From: an uncultured Pseudomonadota bacterium
Lineage (GTDB): Bacteria; Myxococcota_A; Polyangia; HGW-17
DNA length: 5,906 nucleotides
Direction of reading: 5' to 3'
Assembly: GCA_938004375.1 (NCBI GenBank)
Contig: CALKWH010000026.1
Span: forward strand, 1-5,906
In this document: positions 1 through 5,906 of the stretch, one piece after another
How positions within the stretch are numbered: the first letter of the stretch is position 1
Layout: every line of letters begins with the position of its first letter
Notes under the pieces: model-generated
Databases searched by the model: none
What the model saw: the letters and a program-made list of their open reading frames with translations, nothing else
What the model was told of the DNA's origin: nothing
Position numbers and translations under genes: made by a program

Positions 1-45
1 CCACCGAGATCTACACTCTTTCCCTACACGACGCTCTTCCGATCT
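1..45 (+). other. Illumina TruSeq universal (P5) adapter remnant, not genomic
   Basis: These bases match the last 45 nt of the 58-nt TruSeq universal adapter, beginning CCACCGAGATCTACAC and ending at ACGCTCTTCCGATCT. Genomic sequence starts at about 46. There is no i5 index between ACAC and TCTTTCCC, which fits the older single-index adapter design. Read on the minus strand it begins AGATCGGAAGAGC, the usual read-through sequence after a short insert. The adapter recognition is established knowledge; the match is seen directly. It supplies a false stop codon (TAG, 24-26 on the minus strand) to the neighbouring gene. Confidence 0.98.
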
Positions 46-1652
46 AGCATCTTCAGCAGTCCGGCCACGGCCTCGTTGAGGTCGAGCACCCGCGGCGCGA
101 TGGTCTGCTTGCGCGCGAACGCGAGCAGCTGGCGGGTGATGTCCGCGGAGCGGGTCGCCGCATGGAGAATCGACTCCAGATCGTCCATCAGCGGGTCGCC
201 GACCTCGACGCGATCCATGGCCAGCTCGCACGTGCCGATGATGACGCTGAGGATGTTGTTGTAGTCGTGGGCGACCCCGCCGGCCAGCCGGCCCACGGAC
301 TCCAGCCGCTGGGCCTGCGTCAACTGCTCGCGCAGGGCGTCCCGCTCGGCTTCGTCGCGCTTGCGCGAGGACACGTCTCGGGCGAACACCAGCGCGCCCG
401 GCTCGCCCCCGTGGACGAACGGAACGCCGGCGAACTCGGCTTCCACGATCGAACCGTCGGGGCGCAACACGCGCTCCTCGAGGCGCGTCTGCGCCTGGCG
501 GTCGACGTTGAGTCGCCGGATGCGCTCGGCCACGGTGGCGCGCACCTCGGGGACGAACGCGTCGAGGACCCGGGTCCCCACCAGGTCGCGCGCCTCATCG
601 GTTCCGAAGAGCACCCGCGCGGCGGGGTTGAGATACCGGAAACCACCGCCGGTCTGAATGAAGATGCCGTCGGGGGCGGCTTCGACCAGGGTCCGGAAGC
701 GAGCCTCGCTGTCGAGCAGGGATTTCACCGAGGCGTCCTTCGCTTCCTCGACCCGCATGAGGTGCAGGGCCAGGCCGAGATCCCCCGCAACCTCGAGGAG
801 CAGGGCGTGCTCCTCGGGGTCGCCGGCGAGGGCGGCGGGCAGGGAGACCACCAGGGCGCCGAGGCGCTGGCCGTCGTGGGAGAGGGGGGCGGACAGGGAG
901 GCCCGCTCGGGGTTCCGGCCGCGCAGTGGGCAATCCCCGCAGGTGTCGGGCAGGTTCTGGCGCACGACCACGTGGTCGCCGTCCCCCAGGGCGCGCACGC
1001 AGTCCGGCCAGACGCCCTCTCGCAGCCGCGCCTCGAGCGCGTCGAACTCGGGACCGCAACCCGACTGGGCGACGGCCATGCCCCGCCCCCGATCGTCGAA
1101 GACCATGACCCAGGCCGACTGATAGCCCCGGGTCTCGGTGAGCAGGTCGCAGGCCCGAGCCAGCAGCCGGTCCCGGTTCTTCTCCTGGACAATCAGTTGA
1201 TTCACGTTCCGGATGGCTCGCAGCACCTGGGTGATGTGCCGGTTGCGGTTTTCCGCGACCACCCGATCGGTCATGTCGATGAAGGTCACCACCACGCGAC
1301 GGAGCCGGCCGTCGTCGTCGTGTTCCGGGAAGGCGTTGACCGAGGCCCACAGGACGTCCGCGGTAGCGGGGCGGTTCACGCCCATGGCGCAGTGCCTCAG
1401 CGGTGCCCCGTCCCCGAGGACCCGCATGACGGGAAATTCCTCCAGGGGCATCGGACTGCCGTCCTCCCGGAGGAATGCCCACCCCGGATCCATGGCTTCC
1501 TTGCCGGTCATCTGGTCACGGGTGAGCCCGAGGAGGGTGCAGGCGTGGTCGTTGGCGAACATGATGCGCGTGTCGGCCCGGTGGATGATGACCCCCGCCT
1601 GGAGGTGATGCAGCAGGTCGGCGGCATGGAGTTCCATGGTGTCGTCGGTCAT
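46..1652 (-). CDS. PAS-GAF-PAS sensor histidine kinase, 3' truncated at adapter junction
   Basis: A cytoplasmic sensor kinase predicted to autophosphorylate a histidine in response to an unknown ligand or redox cue. Numbered from the ATG at 1652: PAS about 6-130, GAF about 140-297, second PAS about 313-429 (with RPDGS and the end motif FARDVSSRKR), then a HisKA helix pair about 443-513 with phospho-acceptor H462 in GRLAGGVAHDYNN. The GAF contains C238-G-D-C241-P, a cysteine pair that could be redox- or metal-sensitive (inference). About 536 residues are genuine. The ATPase domain and any receiver are missing because the contig ends. The apparent C-terminal tail DRKSVV and its stop are translated adapter. 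A TTG at 1688 would extend the frame by 12 residues but has no ribosome binding site; the ATG at 1652 has AAGG five bases upstream. No membrane segment is seen. It lies 117 bp downstream of the PocR kinase gene in the same direction, with no terminator between, so cotranscription is possible. Kinase identity is firm; the signal is unknown. Confidence 0.93.
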
Positions 1653-1657
1653 GAGAG

Positions 1658-1661
1658 CCTT
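1658..1661 (-). promoter_or_regulatory. Ribosome binding site choosing the ATG at 1652
   Basis: AAGG lies five bases before the ATG on the minus strand. The upstream in-frame TTG at 1688 has no purine-rich element before it (the sequence there is ACCGTTCGAAGC), so the ATG at 1652 is preferred. The match is short, so this is supportive only. Confidence 0.5.
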
Positions 1662-1736
1662 GGTAGCATAGAGGATAATTTCTTTCAAGCTTCGAACGGT
1701 CCGGATGGATGCGTGCGCGGTACTGGCTGTGCGAGG

Positions 1737-1752
1737 GATTTGACGTCACATC
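1737..1752. promoter_or_regulatory. Near-perfect 16-bp dyad around TGACGTCA, possible operator
   Basis: GATTTGACGTCACATC is an inverted repeat with 8-bp arms and a single mismatched pair, centred between 1744 and 1745. It sits between the end of the PocR kinase gene and the start of the PAS-GAF kinase gene, about 85 bp upstream of the latter. The symmetry is seen directly. A role as a binding site for a dimeric regulator is inference; no well-matched -35/-10 pair was found next to it. It is not a terminator, because no T-run follows on either strand. Confidence 0.3.
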
Positions 1753-1769
1753 GTCGTGCGTGCCCGTGA

Positions 1770-3956
<2,187 letters not shown>

Positions 3957-3962
3957 GACGTG

Positions 3963-3971
3963 CTCCATCCT
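3963..3971 (-). promoter_or_regulatory. Ribosome binding site choosing the ATG at 3956
   Basis: AGGATGGAG on the minus strand, with its GGAG core six bases before the ATG at 3956. The element overlaps the alternative ATG at 3966-3968, so ribosomes bound here would be placed for the second ATG. This moves the start four codons in from the longest reading. Confidence 0.6.
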
Positions 3972-4020
3972 GCCGCGACAGCGGATGCGGGTGGGCGGGA
4001 AAACCCCGGTCCAAGGCTGA

Positions 4021-4037
4021 TGGCAGAATGCCTGCCA
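4021..4037 (-). promoter_or_regulatory. Perfect dyad TGGCAG-N5-CTGCCA; possible sigma54 -24/-12 element
   Basis: The plus strand reads TGGCAGAATGCCTGCCA: 6-bp perfect arms around 5 bases. On the minus strand, TGGCAGGCATTCTGC matches the sigma54 consensus TGGCACG-N4-TTGC at all but two of the specified bases, with GG and GC at the required spacing. Transcription from it would start near 4011, about 55 bases before the PocR kinase start codon. The dyad could equally be an operator, and its symmetry gives a weaker -24/-12 fit on the plus strand too. The sequence match is seen; the role is inferred. Confidence 0.35.
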
Positions 4038-4116
4038 GGTGAATCATCCGGTCCGATGCGACTTTGTCATTAAGTTGCCCGGGTTTCCTGAGTATGTCAA
4101 GTGCTCGTTTGATCAC

Positions 4117-4181
4117 TCACGATGCTTGATCGCATGGGGCAGTGGACGCATTTGCCCCATCGTGAAAAACTCAATCGTGAA
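4117..4181. repeat. Three ATCGTGA boxes upstream of the plus-strand promoter
   Basis: The heptamer ATCGTGA occurs at 4159-4165 and 4174-4180; with the following A each forms the octamer ATCGTGAA, and the two copies are spaced 15 bp. An inverted copy, TCACGAT, is at 4117-4123. The last copy abuts the -35 hexamer at 4182, placing its centre near -40 relative to the predicted start site, where many activators touch RNA polymerase. Three copies of a 7-mer within 65 bases of intergenic DNA suggest a regulator-binding cluster. The regulator is unknown. Confidence 0.45.
4134..4160. promoter_or_regulatory. Perfect 8-bp inverted repeat, candidate operator
   Basis: ATGGGGCA at 4134-4141 is mirrored exactly by TGCCCCAT at 4153-4160, with an 11-bp spacer. 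The arm centres are 19 bp apart, roughly two helical turns, as expected for a dimeric DNA-binding protein. The right arm overlaps the first direct ATCGTGA box by its AT. It lies upstream of the promoter at 4182-4210 in the divergent region, so one site could serve both directions. No T-run follows on either strand, which argues against a terminator. Confidence 0.45.
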
Positions 4182-4210
4182 TTGACAACCGCCAGATCCG
4201 ACGTCATAGT
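4182..4210 (+). promoter_or_regulatory. Sigma70-type promoter for the plus-strand kinase
   Basis: A perfect -35 hexamer TTGACA (4182-4187), a 17-bp spacer, and a -10 hexamer CATAGT (4205-4210; four of six consensus bases). The predicted start is near 4217, giving a leader of about 25 bases that includes the ribosome binding site at 4230. The surrounding stretch is more AT-rich than the genes. This is the best promoter in the window, although the phylum's own consensus is unknown. Confidence 0.6.
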
Positions 4211-4229
4211 GGGAATCGTTGTTTTCATC

Positions 4230-4235
4230 GGAAAG
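4230..4235 (+). promoter_or_regulatory. Ribosome binding site for the ATG at 4242
   Basis: GGAAAG six bases before the ATG at 4242. A GTG at 4209 is in frame upstream but overlaps the predicted -10 hexamer, so it would not be within the transcript. The ATG at 4242 is therefore preferred. Confidence 0.55.
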
Positions 4236-4241
4236 TGCCAG

Positions 4242-5906
4242 ATGTTCACCATCCTCGCGTTCGACGAACGGCCAGAGCGCCTCGAGACCCTGATCGCCCT
4301 CCTCGCGCGACGTTCGCCCGAATGCCGCGTCGTCAGGGCCACCTCCTGGGATGACTGCATGGCGAAGTTCGCCGACGGCGGGTTCGGGATCGTGCTCTGG
4401 CTCATCCGAGGTGTTTCGCCGGTCGGCCGGGATCTCGAGGCCTTCGGGGCGCTCCGTCGAGCGGTGCGCGTGGCCCCCATGTCGGTCGTCGTCGTCGAGG
4501 GGGCCGTCGTCCCCGAGACCCGAGCCCGATGGATGGCGGCCGGCGCCGCCGTGGTGGCGGGGGGGCCGATGGACGACGAGGAGCTGGCAGGATGGATCGA
4601 ACTGGTGACCGGGTCGCCAGGTGAATTGCCACGCCGGCGGACCGAGGACGCCCTGCGCGCGGTCGAGGAGCGGCTGCGCGAGATGTTCGATCACATGACC
4701 AGCGGCGTCGCCGTTTACCGGCCGGTGGGGGACGGGGAGGACTTCGAGTTCCTGGACTACAACGCCGCGGCCGAGCGCGCCACCGGGGTCGGGCGGGGCG
4801 AGCTCCTCGGGCGGCGGGTGACCGAGGTCTTCCCCGGGGTGCGGGAGCTGGGGCTGTTCGAGGTCCTCGCCCGGGTGCATCGCACGGGGCGGCCCGAGCA
4901 CCACCCGTCCCGGCAGTACAGGAACGGCCGGCTGGCCTTCTGGGTCGAGAACTACGTGTACCGGCTGGGCACCGGGGAGGTGGTGGCCATCTTCGACGAC
5001 GTGACCGAGCGTCGGCAGGCCGACGAACAGATCCGCCTGCACTCGCACATCCTCGCGAACAGCCAGGAGGAGATCTTTCTGTTCGACGCCGCGACGCTCC
5101 GGTTCACGTACGCCAACCGCTGTGCTCTGGAGAACCTGCAACTCTCTGTCGATCGCCTGCTGGAGTTGACCCCGGTGGACATCAAGCCAGAGCTGGACCG
5201 GGCTTCGTTCGAGGCGATCCTCGCGCCCCTGAGGGCGGGCACGCTGCGCCTGCAGGTGTTCGAGACGACGCACCGGAGGGCGGACGGATCCACCTATCCG
5301 GTCGAGGTCCATCTCCAGTTGTTCGAGGAGCAGCGACTGTTCCTGGCCGTCATCATGGACATCAGCGCCCGCCGGCAGGCGGAGAAGGAGCGAGACCACC
5401 TGGTCGCCCAGCTCCTGCAGGCCCAGAAACTGGAATCGGTGGGGCGGCTGGCCGGCGGTGTGGCCCACGACTTCAACAACATGCTGGGGGTGATCCAGGG
5501 GCACGCCGAGCTCGCGCTCGAGCACCTCGATCCGGCCCTGCCGCTCGCCGCCTGCCTGCGCGAGATCCTGGAGGTGGCCGGGCGCTCCGCCGACCTGACG
5601 CGCCAGCTCCTGACCTTCGCCCGCCGGCAGGCGGTGACCCCCCGCCCGATGGATTTGAACGAGACGGTCGCCGGGCTGATCCGCATGCTGCGCCGGCTCC
5701 TCGGCGAGGACGTCGCCCTCGACTGGCGGCCCTGCGAACAACGCGCCGGTGTCCTGATGGACCCGGCGCAGGTCGACCAGGTCCTGGTCAACCTCTGCGT
5801 GAATTCCAGGGACGCGATCACCGGCAGCGGCCGGATCGCCATCGAGACGGCCGTCGAGACGCTGGACGCGGTGACGGCCCGCCAGGCTGGGGTCGCGCCG
5901 GGCGGC
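4242..5906 (+). CDS. Pseudo-receiver/PAS-PAS sensor histidine kinase, open at window end
   Basis: The frame stays open for 555 codons to the window edge. Residues 1-122 fold-match a receiver: start MFTILAFDERPERL with D8/E9, a GIVLWLIRGVSPVG segment that aligns with the usual phospho-acceptor strand, and a closing AAGAAVVAGGPMDDEEL. The phospho-acceptor Asp is replaced by L54, the Thr/Ser by E86 and the Lys by G108, so it probably cannot be phosphorylated. Then come PAS about 145-258 (ending VAIFDDVTERRQ), PAS about 265-378 (RRADGS, ending VIMDISARRQ), HisKA about 394-460 with phospho-acceptor H409 in GRLAGGVAHDFNN, and the beginning of the ATPase domain with N-box N521 (LVNLCVN). The G1 and G2 ATP-lid motifs, and any receiver after them, lie outside the window. 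No membrane segment or signal peptide is visible. It is transcribed divergently from the PocR kinase from the shared control region. Its HisKA is much closer to that of the kinase at 46-1652 than to the PocR kinase. Kinase identity is firm; the input and the function of the degenerate receiver are inferred. Confidence 0.93.
   Translation, partial: MFTILAFDERPERLETLIALLARRSPECRVVRATSWDDCMAKFADGGFGIVLWLIRGVSPVGRDLEAFGALRRAVRVAPMSVVVVEGAVVPETRARWMAAGAAVVAGGPMDDEELAGWIELVTGSPGELPRRRTEDALRAVEERLREMFDHMTSGVAVYRPVGDGEDFEFLDYNAAAERATGVGRGELLGRRVTEVFPGVRELGLFEVLARVHRTGRPEHHPSRQYRNGRLAFWVENYVYRLGTGEVVAIFDDVTERRQADEQIRLHSHILANSQEEIFLFDAATLRFTYANRCALENLQLSVDRLLELTPVDIKPELDRASFEAILAPLRAGTLRLQVFETTHRRADGSTYPVEVHLQLFEEQRLFLAVIMDISARRQAEKERDHLVAQLLQAQKLESVGRLAGGVAHDFNNMLGVIQGHAELALEHLDPALPLAACLREILEVAGRSADLTRQLLTFARRQAVTPRPMDLNETVAGLIRMLRRLLGEDVALDWRPCEQRAGVLMDPAQVDQVLVNLCVNSRDAITGSGRIAIETAVETLDAVTARQAGVAPGG

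Noticed and set aside
1650..1688. TTG at 1688 as start of the PAS-GAF kinase
   Set aside because: It has no ribosome binding site. The ATG at 1652 has AAGG at five bases, and the first PAS begins just after it.
1741..1748. TGACGTCA as a eukaryotic cAMP response element
   Set aside because: The window is plainly bacterial; only the dyad symmetry is meaningful here.
162..1769. Long plus-strand open frame (535 codons) opposite the PAS-GAF kinase
   Set aside because: The translation is low in recognisable motifs and rich in G, E, H and V repeats, typical of the antisense of a high-GC gene. The minus strand has clear PAS, GAF and HisKA motifs.
4069..4100. Minus-strand TTGACA (4100-4095) as a sigma70 promoter for the PocR kinase
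   Set aside because: The -35 hexamer is perfect, but the best -10 match (CTTAAT) is 20 bp away and the hexamer at 17 bp (CAACTT) is poor. A factor-dependent promoter remains possible.
4134..4160. The 8-bp inverted repeat as a transcription terminator
   Set aside because: No T-run follows the hairpin on either strand, and it lies between two divergent gene starts where no terminator is needed.
4113..5741. Long minus-strand open frame (542 codons) opposite the third kinase
   Set aside because: It is an antisense shadow. The plus strand has the catalytic HisKA motif GGVAHDFNN, PAS endings and a promoter with a ribosome binding site.

Overview
The window is a high-GC bacterial fragment that carries three large sensor histidine kinase genes and almost nothing else. 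Its first 45 bases are not biological. They match the 3' end of the Illumina TruSeq universal (P5) adapter, so this is the end of a contig assembled from incompletely trimmed reads, probably a metagenome or draft genome. Soluble multi-sensor kinases of the LAGG(V/I)AHD(F/Y)NN type, one with a PocR sensor, recall Desulfobacterota, Myxococcota and related high-GC environmental phyla. There is no marker gene, so the lineage is an inference only.

Layout: (1) Positions 1-45 are adapter. (2) Positions 46-1652, minus strand, hold a PAS-GAF-PAS-HisKA kinase cut off by the adapter junction; its apparent stop codon lies inside the adapter. (3) Positions 1653-1769 are a short gap with a near-perfect 16-bp dyad around TGACGTCA and no terminator. 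(4) Positions 1770-3956, minus strand, hold a complete hybrid kinase, PocR-PAS-HisKA-HATPase-receiver. (5) Positions 3957-4241 are a 285-bp divergent control region. It has a consensus-like sigma70 promoter for the plus-strand gene, a perfect 8-bp inverted repeat, three ATCGTGA boxes, and a dyad that also fits a sigma54 -24/-12 element facing the minus-strand gene. (6) Positions 4242-5906, plus strand, hold a third kinase: a degenerate receiver, two PAS domains, HisKA and the start of the ATPase domain. It is open at the window end.

How they may work together: none of the three proteins shows a membrane segment or signal peptide, so all are probably cytoplasmic sensors. The two minus-strand genes may be cotranscribed, and the third is divergent and shares their control region. 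The outer two kinases have closely related HisKA modules (57 of 91 residues identical by hand alignment) but different sensory front ends, which suggests paralogues that swapped inputs. No DNA-binding response regulator or Hpt protein is present, so the output partner is outside the window. The features with most novelty are the receiver-like domain without phosphorylation residues in the third kinase and the dense operator-like architecture of the divergent region.
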